NCBI GenBank assembly: GCA_031378125.1
Contig: JANNDW010000285.1
Span: forward strand, 1-64,000
Direction of reading: 5' to 3'
DNA: 64,000 bases
DNA from: LGRD01 sp031378125
GTDB taxonomy: Bacteria > Pseudomonadota > Gammaproteobacteria > Burkholderiales > Burkholderiaceae_C
The notes below the pieces were generated by a model. It saw only the letters and a program-made list of their open reading frames with translations, made no database searches and was not told the DNA's origin. Shown here one piece after another: positions 25,658-38,696 of the stretch. Positions within the stretch are counted from its first letter, which is position 1. The number at the start of each line of letters is the position of its first letter. The position numbers were made by a program, and so were the translations under genes.

Positions 25658-26986
25658 TCAACGCAGCGTATCCGCCATGCGCTGCGCGCAACGCTGTGCC
25701 AGGGCGGCGTCGCGCGCTTCCACCATCACCCGAACCAGGGGCTCGGTACCCGAAGCGCGAATCAGCACCCGCCCCTGCCCAGCGAGTTCCCGCGTCGCCG
25801 CCGCCTGCTCCGCGGCTAGCTGGGCATTGGCCTTCCAGTCCGTGCCTGGAGCGACACGCACGTTGATCAAGGTCTGCGGGAACAGACTCACACGCTCCAG
25901 CAACTGCGCCATGGGCCTTCCACTGCGCTTGACGGCCTGCAGCACCAGCAAGGCGCTGACAATGCCGTCGCCGGTGGTGTGCTTGTCCAGCGCCAGCAAG
26001 TGGCCCGAGCCTTCGCCCCCGAGCTGCCAACCGCGGGCCGCCAGCTCTTCCAGCACGTAGCGGTCTCCGACCTTGGCACGAACCAACTCAACGCCGAGCT
26101 GTTGCAACGCAAGCTCCACGGCCATGTTGGTCATCAGCGTGCCCACCGCGCCGGGAACTGCCAGGCCTTGGGACTGCCGGTCCACCACCATCAAGTACAG
26201 CAACTCATCGCCGTTGTAGAGGCGACCTTGAGAATCGACCAGTTGCAGCCGGTCGGCGTCGCCATCCAGGGCCACGCCATAGTGCGCGCCGTGGGCCTTG
26301 ACCGCCGCCACCAGGGCCGCGGGCGCGGTGGCGCCGAAACCCGCGTTGATGTTGGTACCGTCCGGGCTGCAGCCGATGGCGACTACCTCCGCACCGAGCT
26401 CGTGGAACACATCGGGGGCCACCTGGTACGCGGCACCGTGGGCCGCATCGACAACGATCCTGACGCCCTTCAGAGAGAGATCGTTGCTGAAGGTGCTCTT
26501 GCAGAATTCGATGTACCTGCCGCGCGCGTCTTCCAGCTTGCGGGCCTTACCCAGGTTGGCCGACGCGACCCACTCGGGCGTTTGCTCCAATGCCGCTTCG
26601 ACTTGCCGCTCCCATGCGTCTGGAAGCTTCTCGCCACGGGCAGAAAAGAACTTGATGCCGTTGTCGCCGAACGGATTGTGCGAGGCACTGATCACGAGGC
26701 CCAGGTTCAGACGAAGCGCGCGGGTCAGATAGGCCACTCCCGGCGTCGGCAACGGGCCGGTCAGCAGGACGTCGACTCCGGCCGACGCAAAGCCGGCTTC
26801 GAGAGACGACTCAATCATGTAGCCCGAAATACGCGTGTCCTTGCCGATCAGAACGGTCGGTTTGGGGTCGGCGGACTTCAGCACCCTGCCGACTGCATGA
26901 CCGAGCCGAAGCATGAAGTCCGGCGTGATCGGGTACTGCCCGACGGTTCCCCGTATGCCGTCGGTTCCAAAGTAGATTCTGCTCAT
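25658..26986 (-). CDS. glmM: Phosphoglucosamine mutase GlmM
   Basis: 442 residues. It converts glucosamine-6-phosphate to glucosamine-1-phosphate for UDP-GlcNAc, peptidoglycan and LPS synthesis. The active-site serine lies in VISASHNPFGDNGIK (Ser102), metal ligands are in DGDADRL, and the sugar-binding loop is GEGSGH. The C-terminal phosphate-binding loop is RASGTEPLVRVM. It lies 28 bases downstream of folP; ftsH-folP-glmM is a widespread order. Confidence 0.97.
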   Translation of the reverse strand: MSRIYFGTDGIRGTVGQYPITPDFMLRLGHAVGRVLKSADPKPTVLIGKDTRISGYMIESSLEAGFASAGVDVLLTGPLPTPGVAYLTRALRLNLGLVISASHNPFGDNGIKFFSARGEKLPDAWERQVEAALEQTPEWVASANLGKARKLEDARGRYIEFCKSTFSNDLSLKGVRIVVDAAHGAAYQVAPDVFHELGAEVVAIGCSPDGTNINAGFGATAPAALVAAVKAHGAHYGVALDGDADRLQLVDSQGRLYNGDELLYLMVVDRQSQGLAVPGAVGTLMTNMAVELALQQLGVELVRAKVGDRYVLEELAARGWQLGGEGSGHLLALDKHTTGDGIVSALLVLQAVKRSGRPMAQLLERVSLFPQTLINVRVAPGTDWKANAQLAAEQAAATRELAGQGRVLIRASGTEPLVRVMVEARDAALAQRCAQRMADTLR

Positions 26987-27014
26987 CGCGTGCCACCCTC
27001 CTGGGGCGTCATTG

Positions 27015-27845
27015 TCACTGGCAAAGACCGGCCGAGCGCCACACCGTCAACGCATCGCTGGTTGCCGCGACATCGTGCACACGAATGATGCGCGCGCCGT
27101 GCTGAACCGCTGCCAGCGCCGCGGCCACGCTGGCGGCGAGGCGCCCGGAAACCGGCCTTCCGGTGATGGCGCCAAGGGTCGACTTGCGCGACCAACCCAG
27201 CAACAACGGACGGCCGAGCGCCAGCAGTTCTCGTTGGCGTTGGAGCAACTCGAGGTTGTGCTCGACGCTTTTGCCAAAGCCGATTCCAGGGTCGAGCACG
27301 ACGCGTTCTGGCGCGATGCCCCTTGCATTCAAAGCCTGCAGCCGTTCCCGCAGAAAAGTACTCACCTCGACGACCACGTCGGCGTAGACGGGCTGCGCCT
27401 GCATCGACCTGGGCTCGCCGCGCATGTGCATCAGGCAGACACCACAACCGGGGTGTCCTTGAACCGCGTCGATGGCGCCCGGTGCACGCAACGCCCCGAT
27501 GTCGTTGATGATGTCTGCGCCCAGCGCCAAGGCCGCCCGCATCACCTCCGGTTTGATTGTGTCGACGGAAATCGGGCAGCCCAGCTTCAAGGCGCCCGTG
27601 AGCACGGGCATCACGCGGTCCAACTCTTCTTGCAAAGAAACGGGCTGCGCGCCGGGCCGGCTGGATTCGCCGCCGATGTCAAGCATATCGGCGCCCTCGA
27701 CCAACAGTTGTTCGCAGTGTTTGAGGGCCGCGGCGGTATTCGAAAGTCGCCCGCCATCCGAGAACGAATCGGGGGTGACATTGACGATGCCCATCACACG
27801 AATCCGCGTGAGGTCGATCCGAAAACGGGTGGTTTGCCAATGCAT
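27015..27845 (-). CDS. folP: Dihydropteroate synthase FolP
   Basis: 276 residues. It condenses p-aminobenzoate with the pterin pyrophosphate in folate synthesis and is the sulfonamide target. Diagnostic motifs: MGIVNVTPDSFSDGG near residue 20, DIGGESSRPGA, MHMRGEPRSMQ, DPGIGFGKSVEHNL, GWSRKSTLG and IIRVHDV at the C-terminus. It sits between ftsH (with a terminator between them) and glmM. Confidence 0.97.
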   Translation of the reverse strand: MHWQTTRFRIDLTRIRVMGIVNVTPDSFSDGGRLSNTAAALKHCEQLLVEGADMLDIGGESSRPGAQPVSLQEELDRVMPVLTGALKLGCPISVDTIKPEVMRAALALGADIINDIGALRAPGAIDAVQGHPGCGVCLMHMRGEPRSMQAQPVYADVVVEVSTFLRERLQALNARGIAPERVVLDPGIGFGKSVEHNLELLQRQRELLALGRPLLLGWSRKSTLGAITGRPVSGRLAASVAAALAAVQHGARIIRVHDVAATSDALTVWRSAGLCQ

Positions 27846-27871
27846 GGTGCGACCCGGATTGGTCCATCAGA

Positions 27872-27898
27872 AATACAAACGGGGCCGAAGCCCCGTGT
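27872..27898 (-). terminator. Intrinsic terminator-like hairpin after ftsH
   Basis: On the minus strand ACGGGGC pairs with GCCCCGT around a TTCG tetraloop, followed by a T-rich TTGTATTT. It lies in the 70-base gap between the ftsH stop and the folP start, so folP-glmM expression would depend on read-through or an unseen local promoter. Confidence 0.75.
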
Positions 27899-27915
27899 GC
27901 CGATTGGCCGAGAGA

Positions 27916-29820
27916 TCAGGCGGCCGCCGGCTCGCTGCCGGGGGTCACCGGCGGCGGCACCACGCTGGGCCGGGTGGTCGAAGGGGTCCAGTCCTTCGGC
28001 GGACGTGGGGGTTTGCCGTTCATGATGTCGTCGATCTGGTCGGAGTCGATGGTTTCCCATTCGAGCAAGGCGCTCGCCATGGCGTGCATCTTGTCCTTGT
28101 TGTCTTCAATCAACTTGCGTGCCAGCGCATATTGCTCGTCGATGATGCGGCGGATCACCGAGTCGACCTTCTGCATCGTCTGCTCCGAGACGTTCACCTG
28201 ACGCGTGACGGAACGGCCCAGAAACACCTCGCCCTCGTTTTCGGCGTAGACCATCGGGCCGAGCTCATCGGACATGCCGTAACGAGTGACCATGTCGCGG
28301 GCAATCTGCGTGGCACGCTCGAAGTCGTTGCTGGCGCCGGTGGTCATCTGGTTCATGAACACTTCTTCGGCGATCCGCCCGCCGAACAGCACCGAGATCG
28401 TGCTGAGCATGCGCTCCTTGTCCAGGCTGTACCTGTCGGTCTCAGGCAGCTGCATGGTCACGCCCAACGCGCGCCCACGTGGAATGACCGTCACTTTGTG
28501 AACCGGATCCGTTTTGGGCACCAGCCGCGCCACCAAGGCATGACCCGACTCGTGATAGGCGGTGTTCCTGCGCTCCTCCTCGGGCATCACCATGGACTTG
28601 CGCTCGGGGCCCATCATGATCTTGTCTTTGGCCTTTTCGAAGTCGACCATCTCCACCACGCGGCCGCTGCGCCGGGCGGCGAACAACGCCGCTTCGTTGA
28701 CCAGATTGGCCAGATCGGCACCCGAGAACCCGGGCGTGCCGCGCGCGAGGATGTCGGCCCGAATGTCCTGCCCGACCGGAACCTTGCGCATGTGCACGTT
28801 GAGAATCTGTTCACGGCCGCGCACATCGGGCAAGGTCACATACACCTGCCGGTCAAAGCGGCCGGGACGCAGCAGCGCGGGGTCCAGGATGTCCGGGCGG
28901 TTGGTCGCGGCCATCACGATCACGCCGACATTGGTCTCAAAACCGTCCATCTCGACCAGCATCTGATTCAAGGTCTGCTCGCGCTCGTCGTTGCCGCCGC
29001 CCAGCCCCGCGCCGCGGTGGCGACCGACAGCGTCGATCTCATCCACGAAAATGATGCAGGGCGCGCTCTTCTTGGCTTGCTCGAACATGTCGCGCACGCG
29101 CGCCGCGCCGACACCGACGAACATTTCGACGAAGTCGGAACCCGAGATCGAGAAGAAGGGCACCTTGGCCTCACCGGCGATGGCCTTGGCCAGCAAGGTC
29201 TTGCCGGTCCCGGGTGGGCCGACGAGCAGCACGCCGCGGGGAATGCGACCGCCGAGCTTCTGAAACTTCTGCGGGTCTTTGAGAAAGTCGACCAGCTCTT
29301 TGACCTCTTCCTTGGCTTCGTCGCAACCCGCGACATCGCCGAACGTGGTGGTGTTGTTCGCTTCATCGAGCATGCGGGCCTTGGACTTGCCGAAGCTGAA
29401 AGCGCCGCCCTTGCCGCCGCCTTGCATCTGCCGCATGAAGTAGATCCACACGCCGATCAACAGCAGGATCGGGCCCCAGGAGGCCAGCATGCTGAGCAGG
29501 AAGGACGGCTCTTCGCGCGGCTTCACATCGAACTTGATGCCGTTGTTGATGAGGTCGCCCACCAAGCCCCGATCCAGGTAGGTGGCGGTCGTGCGCAATT
29601 CCTTGTCGTCGGTGGTGCGGGCCCGGATTTCGGTGCTTCCGCCAGGGCCTTCCTGCAACTGCACCGTCTTGATGCGCTTGCTGCGCACCTCTTCGAGGAA
29701 GTCGGAATACCCGATCATCCCGCCCTGCGCCACCCCGCGGTCGAACTGCTTGAACACCGTGAACAACACGAGTGCAATCACCAACCACACAGCGACTTTA
29801 GAGAACCATTGATTGTTCAC
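27916..29820 (-). CDS. ftsH: ATP-dependent zinc metalloprotease FtsH
   Basis: 634 residues. Two N-terminal membrane segments bracket a periplasmic domain (about residues 5-125). The AAA+ module has Walker A GPPGTGKT, Walker B IIFVDEIDAVGR and the arginine-finger SRH region; the zinc-protease HESGH site follows in AYHESGHALVARL. It degrades misassembled membrane proteins and regulatory targets. The C-terminus is Pro/Thr-rich. It follows rlmE on the same strand after 144 bases, the usual rlmE-ftsH order. Confidence 0.98.
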   Translation of the reverse strand: MNNQWFSKVAVWLVIALVLFTVFKQFDRGVAQGGMIGYSDFLEEVRSKRIKTVQLQEGPGGSTEIRARTTDDKELRTTATYLDRGLVGDLINNGIKFDVKPREEPSFLLSMLASWGPILLLIGVWIYFMRQMQGGGKGGAFSFGKSKARMLDEANNTTTFGDVAGCDEAKEEVKELVDFLKDPQKFQKLGGRIPRGVLLVGPPGTGKTLLAKAIAGEAKVPFFSISGSDFVEMFVGVGAARVRDMFEQAKKSAPCIIFVDEIDAVGRHRGAGLGGGNDEREQTLNQMLVEMDGFETNVGVIVMAATNRPDILDPALLRPGRFDRQVYVTLPDVRGREQILNVHMRKVPVGQDIRADILARGTPGFSGADLANLVNEAALFAARRSGRVVEMVDFEKAKDKIMMGPERKSMVMPEEERRNTAYHESGHALVARLVPKTDPVHKVTVIPRGRALGVTMQLPETDRYSLDKERMLSTISVLFGGRIAEEVFMNQMTTGASNDFERATQIARDMVTRYGMSDELGPMVYAENEGEVFLGRSVTRQVNVSEQTMQKVDSVIRRIIDEQYALARKLIEDNKDKMHAMASALLEWETIDSDQIDDIMNGKPPRPPKDWTPSTTRPSVVPPPVTPGSEPAAA

Positions 29821-29964
29821 CGCGGCTCCTTTTCCGGATCAAGACGTTCGAGCAAGCGAGCACAGAATCGCTTTCTTCCACGGCATATAAGGGCAATTTT
29901 AGTCGAAGCAAGCCCGCTGCCCATGGGCTCGCCCTCGCTGCCGGCATGGCTGTATCGAGGGGTG

Positions 29965-30669
29965 TCAAGCAATAGGTCCGGAAACTCGCTTTTCCGACAT
30001 CTGCTTCAGACCGATCCCGACCAGAAAGGTTTCCGACGACTTGTCACGCGACGCCTTGGGCTTGATGGGCTTGACCACCCGAAATGTCGTCTTGAAGAGT
30101 TTGGCCAACTGGCTGTAGCCGCTCCCATGAAACACTTTGCACACCAGCGCGCCCTGAGGTGCCAGGTGATTCTGGGCAAACTCGACCGCCAGTTCGACCA
30201 GGTGAGTCATGCGGACCGAATCCGAACTCTCGATGCCCGAGAGGTTGTGCGCCATGTCCGAGATCACCACATCCACCGCCCTGCCCGCGACCAGCGCTTC
30301 CAGCTGCGCCAGCACCGCCGCCTCCCGAAAATCGCCTTGAATGAAACCGACCCCTTCGACAGGCTCGAACTCCAGGACGTCCAAGGCGATGATCACCCCG
30401 TTGAGCGCGCCGGCCGCCGCGCCGCCCACGCCCGCTTCCTTGGGCGCAAATTTGCGGCGCACGTACTGGCTCCAGGCCCCGGGCGCAGCACCCAAATCCA
30501 CCACAAGTTGACCGGGCTTGAGCAAGTGGAGCGCTTCGTCGATCTCCTTCAACTTGTACGCCGCACGGGCCCGGTACCCTTCGCGCTGCGCCTGTTTCAC
30601 ATAGGGGTCGTTGATGTGGTCGTGCAGCCACGATTTGTTCACTTTCTTGCTTTTGGTTTGCGTCTTCAT
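29965..30669 (-). CDS. rlmE: 23S rRNA (uridine-2'-O-)-methyltransferase RlmE
   Basis: 234 residues, FtsJ/RrmJ family, which methylates U2552 of 23S rRNA in the peptidyl-transferase A-loop. Motifs: N-terminal SWLHDHINDPYVKQAQREGYRARAAYKL in part, SAM-binding VVDLGAAPGAWSQYV, DVVISDMAHNLSG, VCKVFHGSG and KPKASRDKSSETFLVG, giving the K-D-K-E catalytic set. A short insertion is present (AGVGGAAAGALNGV). It is divergent from yhbY with 20 bases between the starts. Confidence 0.95.
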   Translation of the reverse strand: MKTQTKSKKVNKSWLHDHINDPYVKQAQREGYRARAAYKLKEIDEALHLLKPGQLVVDLGAAPGAWSQYVRRKFAPKEAGVGGAAAGALNGVIIALDVLEFEPVEGVGFIQGDFREAAVLAQLEALVAGRAVDVVISDMAHNLSGIESSDSVRMTHLVELAVEFAQNHLAPQGALVCKVFHGSGYSQLAKLFKTTFRVVKPIKPKASRDKSSETFLVGIGLKQMSEKRVSGPIA

Positions 30670-30689
30670 GCTGGATCGATAATACGGGC

Positions 30690-31166
30690 ATGCCTGCCAT
30701 CCAATTGACCCCTGCCCAGCGCAAGGAAAAGCGCGCCGACGCTCACCATCTCGACCCGGTGGTGATGGTCGGCTCCGACGGACTGACGTCCGCGGTCCAG
30801 AAAGAAACCGATGCCGCGCTGAACGCCCACGGGCTGATCAAGGTGCGCGTGTTGTCCGATGAGCGTGAGACGCGCGAAGGCATCTTCGCCACGCTTGCCG
30901 ACGCGTTGAACGCAGCGCCGATCCAGCACATCGGCAAGCTGCTGGTGTTGTGGCGCCCGATGCCGGTGAAGGAAAAGCGCGAGCGCGAGGGTCGCTTGCC
31001 CGGCCCCAAGGTCGTGAAGATCCTCAAGTTCTCGAAGAGCGGCAATCATCGCGCTCAGGTCAAGAAGATCAAGGTGCTGGGCAATGAGCGAATCGCCGCG
31101 GGCGGTGAACTCAAGCGCGCCCGAAAACGCGTGACCAGCGTCAAGAAAAGCGCTCAACAAGCCTGA
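30690..31166 (+). CDS. yhbY: YhbY family RNA-binding protein (CRM domain)
   Basis: 158 residues. The CRM domain (residues about 5-97) begins LTPAQRKEKRADAHHLDPVVMVG and includes GLIKVRVL and HIGKLLVLWRP. E. coli YhbY associates with pre-50S particles. Here the protein has a C-terminal extension of about 60 residues rich in Lys and Arg, as in other beta-proteobacterial forms. It is divergent from rlmE, another 50S maturation factor, a typical pairing. Confidence 0.93.
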   Translation: MPAIQLTPAQRKEKRADAHHLDPVVMVGSDGLTSAVQKETDAALNAHGLIKVRVLSDERETREGIFATLADALNAAPIQHIGKLLVLWRPMPVKEKREREGRLPGPKVVKILKFSKSGNHRAQVKKIKVLGNERIAAGGELKRARKRVTSVKKSAQQA

Positions 31167-31202
31167 GCGGCGCCGACAGCGCGCCCGCGCTCGACGGCCA
31201 AC

Positions 31203-31679
31203 TCAGATGTAGCGGATGTCGACAATCTCGTAGTGCTTGAGCCCGCCGGGGGCCTGCACTTCGGCCACGTCACCGACCTCTTTTCGGATCAGCGCGCGGG
31301 CGATGGGCGAGCTGATGGAGATTTTGCCGAGCTTCAGGTCGGCCTCGTCGTCGCCGACAATCTGGTAGGTCACACGCGCGCCGCTGGCCTCCTCTTCGAG
31401 ATCGACGGTGGAGCCGAACACAACGCGTCCACCGGCGTCCAGCGTGGCCGGATCGATGATCTGCGCGGCAGCCAGCTTACTTTCGATCTCCAGGATGCGC
31501 CCTTCGATGAAGCCTTGCTTGTCCTTGGCCGCCTCGTACTCGGCGTTTTCCGACAAGTCGCCTTGGGCCCGGGCCTCGGAAATGGCCTGGATCACCGCAT
31601 GGCGCTCGACCGTTTTCAGGCGCGCCAACTCCTCTTTCAGCTTGCCGGCGCCGCGCAGGGTCAGGGGAATCGTGGCCAT
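31203..31679 (-). CDS. greA: Transcription elongation factor GreA
   Basis: 158 residues, full length. The N-terminal coiled coil carries the acidic tip (SENAEYEAAKDKQGF) that reaches into the RNA polymerase channel and stimulates cleavage of backtracked RNA; the C-terminal FKBP-like domain ends in ALIRKEVGDVAEVQAPGG. It lies downstream of carB, as often seen, but a carB terminator hairpin intervenes. Confidence 0.97.
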   Translation of the reverse strand: MATIPLTLRGAGKLKEELARLKTVERHAVIQAISEARAQGDLSENAEYEAAKDKQGFIEGRILEIESKLAAAQIIDPATLDAGGRVVFGSTVDLEEEASGARVTYQIVGDDEADLKLGKISISSPIARALIRKEVGDVAEVQAPGGLKHYEIVDIRYI

Positions 31680-31703
31680 GATGATCGAACCAAAACGGTA
31701 GAA

Positions 31704-31734
31704 ACAAAACCGCCGCCAGGGAATCCGGCGGCGG
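31704..31734 (-). terminator. Terminator between carB and greA
   Basis: On the minus strand CCGCCGCC pairs with GGCGGCGG around a 9-base loop, followed by TTTTGTTT. It lies between the carB stop at 31757 and the greA start at 31679, so greA either uses read-through or a promoter inside this short gap. Confidence 0.8.
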
Positions 31735-31756
31735 CAGATGAAAAACTCGGCTTATT

Positions 31757-35030
<3,274 letters not shown>

Positions 35031-35038
<8 letters not shown>

Positions 35039-36236
35039 TGTGGCCCCCGGCCGAGGCGCAACGGTGGCTGTCTCGGTGTGTCTGCATCAGCGCTGTGAAA
35101 CGATCGAAGAGGTGGGCAATGTCATGCGGCCCGGGCGACGCTTCCGGATGGCCCTGGAAGCAAAACGCGGGGCGGTCGGTGCGGGCCAGGCCTTGCAACG
35201 TGCCGTCGAACAGCGACACGTGCGTGGGCCGAAGATTGGCCGGCAGGCTGGTCTCGTCAACCGCGAAACCGTGGTTCTGGCTGGTGATGGACACCCGGCC
35301 GGTGTCCAAGTCCTTGACCGGATGGTTGGCACCGTGGTGGCCGAACTTCATCTTGAAAGTACGCGCACCCGACGCCAGGGCCATGATCTGGTGGCCCAGG
35401 CAAATGCCGAAGGTCGGGATGCCACGGTCGATCAGTTCGCGCGAGGCATCGATCGCATAGCCGCAAGGCTGCGGGTCCCCCGGGCCATTGCTGAGAAAGA
35501 TGCCGTCGGGCTTGAGCCCGAGCGCAACCGACGCCGATGTTTGCGCGGGCACGACCGTCACCTTGCAGGCCCGGCTGGCAAGCATGCGCAGGATGTTGTG
35601 CTTGATGCCGAAGTCGTAGGCGACGACGTGGAACTTCGCGTCCCGCAACGATCCATAGCCTGCCCCCAGCACCCACTCGCTTTGCACCCAATCGAACGGC
35701 GCACGTCCCGTCACCTCCTTGGCCAGATCGAGGCCGGTCATGCTGGGCGCGCCGCGTGCCTTGGCAATCGCGTCGGCGATGTGTACGGGCGCGACCTGCT
35801 GACCCAGGGGCAGCGTGAAAATGCAGCCGTTCTGGGCGCCCTTGCTGCGCAGGATTCGGGTCAACCGCCGCGTGTCGATGTTGGCGATGGCGACGGTGCC
35901 TTCACGCTGCAGGTACGCCGGCAAGGTCGTCGTCATGCGGAAGTTGGATTCGAGCACGGGCAGGTCGCGGATGATCAGGCCCGCGGCGTGCACCTTGCGC
36001 GCTTCGACGTCTTCCTCGTTCACACCGCAGTTGCCGATGTGGGGGTAGGTCAGCGTGACAATTTGGCGGCAGTAGCTCGGGTCGGTCAGGATTTCCTGGT
36101 ATCCGGTGAGCGCAGTGTTGAAGACCACCTCCCCCACTGTTTGACCTGCGGCGCCGATCGAGACGCCTTGAAAAACCGTGCCGTCCGCGAGTGCCAGGAT
36201 CGCCTTGGCTTGAGGTTTGAGCAGTTGCGCCGGCAC
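35031..36236 (-). CDS. carA: Carbamoyl-phosphate synthase small chain (glutaminase)
   Basis: 401 residues if the GTG at 36236 is used; it is preceded by a CGGAG ribosome binding site six bases away and fits the family start, whereas the ATG at 36329 would add 31 residues without family resemblance. The class I glutaminase domain has the nucleophile in FGICLGHQIMALASG and His/Glu in GHPEASPGPHD. It supplies ammonia to CarB through a tunnel. The 286 bases between this start and the divergent gene at 36523 hold nothing else I recognise. Confidence 0.95.
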
Positions 36237-36522
36237 CGGATCTCCGTATCTTGTGCGCGCCCAACTCTGCTCTGCGAGCCTGAGTTTGTCGGGAAAACCG
36301 TGGGAGTTTCCGGGCTGGAAACAGCGCAAGTTCGCTGGGCGGGAAGGTTGAAAGTAAGCTCGCGGATTGTAGCCGAGCCATGTTGGCGACCGGCCTCAGG
36401 ATGGAGCGAGCCGACTCGAATTTCGCCACCCCGCGTGGAAGGATTTTCGATCGGAACGCAGGGGAACTAGAATTCGGCAGTTGAGTCATAACCGTCGTAT
36501 TCCAAACACCATAGGAGGTCTC

Positions 36523-37218
36523 ATGGATCAAAGCCTGCAAGCCACCCGCACCGGTTTCCCCGGTACCGGCGTTTCGGTGGATCAACGCAACCGCGTTCTT
36601 CGCAACACCTATTGGCTGTTGGCGCTGTCGATGGTGCCAACCGTGTTGGGCGCCTGGCTTGGTGTTTCGACCGGCTTGATGCGCGGCATGGGCGTGGGCA
36701 TGAGCGCCATCGTGTTCCTGGCCGGAGCGTTCGGATTCATCTTTGCGATCGAGAAGCTGAAGAACTCTGCCGCCGGCGTTCCGGTGCTGTTGGCATTCAC
36801 GTTCTTCATGGGCCTGATGTTGTCGCGTCTCGTCGGCTCGGTGCTCGGCCTGGCCAATGGCGCGGGCCTGATCATGACCGCCTTCACCGGCACCGGTTTG
36901 ATCTTCCTGGGCATGGCCACGCTGTCCTCGGTCATCAAGCGGGACCTGTCGGCGATGGGCAAGTGGCTGTTTATCGGCGCCATCATGTTGCTGGTGGCCG
37001 GGTTGGCCAACATCTTCCTGCAGTCTGGCGCGTTGATGATCACGATCGCTGTGTTGGCGATCGGAATCTTCTCGGCCTTCATCCTGTACGACTTGAAGCG
37101 CGTTCAGGACGGCGAAGAAACCAACTACATCACCGCCACGCTGGGCGTCTACCTGAGCCTGTACAACGTGTTCCAGTCGCTGCTGGCGCTGTTGGGCATT
37201 GCGGGACGCGACGACTGA
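36523..37218 (+). CDS. Bax inhibitor-1/YccA family membrane protein
   Basis: 231 residues with seven hydrophobic segments, typical of the BI-1/YccA family. The start at 36523 follows an excellent AGGAGG (36514-36519); an upstream TTG start is unlikely. The last segments end with DGEETNYITATLGVYLSLYN, matching the family C-terminus with its conserved acidic residues. E. coli YccA interacts with FtsH and can protect SecY, while other members are proton-sensitive calcium channels; which applies here is not known. It is followed by a terminator and convergent with rlmD. Confidence 0.9.
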   Translation: MDQSLQATRTGFPGTGVSVDQRNRVLRNTYWLLALSMVPTVLGAWLGVSTGLMRGMGVGMSAIVFLAGAFGFIFAIEKLKNSAAGVPVLLAFTFFMGLMLSRLVGSVLGLANGAGLIMTAFTGTGLIFLGMATLSSVIKRDLSAMGKWLFIGAIMLLVAGLANIFLQSGALMITIAVLAIGIFSAFILYDLKRVQDGEETNYITATLGVYLSLYNVFQSLLALLGIAGRDD

Positions 37219-37241
37219 CCCTCGCTCGAACTCGACGTTCA

Positions 37242-37266
37242 ACGGGGCCTTCGGGCCCCGTTTCCA
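37242..37266. terminator. Terminator between the Bax1-I gene and rlmD
   Basis: ACGGGGCC / GGCCCCGT with a TTCG loop, followed by TTTCC on the plus strand. It lies 24 bases after the plus-strand stop and just before the rlmD stop, so it could serve both convergent genes, but the U-tract is clearer on the plus strand. Confidence 0.7.
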
Positions 37267-37268
37267 TT

Positions 37269-38612
37269 TCAGTCGATCTCGAACATCGCCATGCTCTCCA
37301 CATGCGCTGTGTGCGGAAACATGTTGATGGCCCCCGCCGCCGCGCAGCGATAGCCCGCCTGGTGCACCAGCAATCCGGCGTCGCGCGCCAAGGTCGCTGG
37401 ATTGCAGCTCACATAGACAATCCGGCTCGGCGGCGCCCAGGCCGATGCCGCGGTGTCATCGGCGCGCAAGTCGACAAGCGCCTTGACCAACGCAAACGCG
37501 CCCTCTCGCGGCGGATCGACCAACCACTTTTGCGCCGTCCCGTGCGACACCAACTCGGCCGGCGAGACCTCGAACAGGTTGCGCGCCGCGAAGTGGGCCT
37601 TGGCGCCCAGACCGTTCAGCAGCGCGTTGTGCTGCGCCCGCTGCACCAGCGTTTCACTGCCCTCGACGCCCAGCACCTCGCCGGCCTGGCGCGCAATGGG
37701 CAAGGTGAAGTTGCCCAGGCCGCAAAACCAGTCGATCACGCGCTCGTCCGGCCCCGCCTGCAGCAGGCGCAAGGCGCGCGCCACCAGCACCCGGTTGATC
37801 TGGTGGTTGACCTGCGTGAAGTCGGTGGGCCGGAACGGCATGGTGATGCCAAATTCGGGCAGCGTGTAGGCCAGTTGCGGCCCGCCCTCCTCCAACAAAT
37901 GAACGGTGTCGGGGCCTTTGGGTTGCAGCCACCATTGCACGCCGTGCCGGGCGCCGAATTCGCGCAGGCGCTTGAGGTCCGCATCGCCGAGCGGCTCCAG
38001 GTGGCGCAGCACCAGGGCCGTCAGACTGTCTCCGACCGCCACTTCGATCTGCGGCAACCGGTCGCGCTGGTCCATGCTCGCCACCAACTCACGCAACGGC
38101 ACCAGCAGCGCGCTCAGGTGAGCCGGCAGCACCTCGCAACTGTCCATGTCGGCCACGAAGCTGGACTTGCGCTCATGAAAACCGACCAGCACCTTGCCCT
38201 TTTTGGCCACGAAACGAACCGACAGCCGGGCCCGGTAGCGGTAGCCCCAGGCCGGACCTTCGATCGGCCGCAGAACCTGTTCGGCCTTGACCTTGCCCAG
38301 GTGCCACAACGCGTCTTCGAGCGCGCGCTGCTTGGCGGCGACCTGCGCACCGACATGAAAGTGCTGCATCTTGCAGCCGCCGCAAGTGCCGAAATGGCGG
38401 CATTGGGGCCGCACGCGCTGTGAGCTTTCGCGGCGCATGGCGATCATCACCGCCTGCTCCCAGTTGTTCTTGCGGCGCTGCACCGTGACCTGCACCTCCT
38501 CGCCGGGCAAGGCACCGTCGATGAACACCACCTTGCCTTCCAGGTTGTGCGCCACACCCTGGGCTTCGAGGTCCAGCGATTCGACCTTCAACCATTCGTT
38601 CGCTTCAGTCAT
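37269..38612 (-). CDS. rlmD: 23S rRNA (uracil-1939-C5)-methyltransferase RlmD
   Basis: 447 residues. An N-terminal TRAM domain (about residues 5-65) is followed by an iron-sulfur cysteine cluster (CRHFGTCGGCKMQHF), then the SAM-dependent RNA m5U methyltransferase core with DWFCGLGNFTLPIA, LVDPPREGAF and the catalytic cysteine in IVYVSCNPATLARD. It modifies U1939 of 23S rRNA. It is divergent from the glycine riboswitch and gcvT. Confidence 0.95.
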   Translation of the reverse strand: MTEANEWLKVESLDLEAQGVAHNLEGKVVFIDGALPGEEVQVTVQRRKNNWEQAVMIAMRRESSQRVRPQCRHFGTCGGCKMQHFHVGAQVAAKQRALEDALWHLGKVKAEQVLRPIEGPAWGYRYRARLSVRFVAKKGKVLVGFHERKSSFVADMDSCEVLPAHLSALLVPLRELVASMDQRDRLPQIEVAVGDSLTALVLRHLEPLGDADLKRLREFGARHGVQWWLQPKGPDTVHLLEEGGPQLAYTLPEFGITMPFRPTDFTQVNHQINRVLVARALRLLQAGPDERVIDWFCGLGNFTLPIARQAGEVLGVEGSETLVQRAQHNALLNGLGAKAHFAARNLFEVSPAELVSHGTAQKWLVDPPREGAFALVKALVDLRADDTAASAWAPPSRIVYVSCNPATLARDAGLLVHQAGYRCAAAGAINMFPHTAHVESMAMFEID

Positions 38613-38696
38613 GGGGCGCGATTATCCGGCGCACGCGCAGACAAGTGCCCCACGTGGCGCCAAGTCAGTCAGCTCTGGGCCGCTGGTACACTTCGC

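Noticed and set aside
27472..30708. A plus-strand open frame of 1078 codons antisense to ftsH and rlmE
   Set aside because: No family resemblance; ftsH and rlmE motifs are unmistakable on the minus strand. It is a GC-bias artefact.
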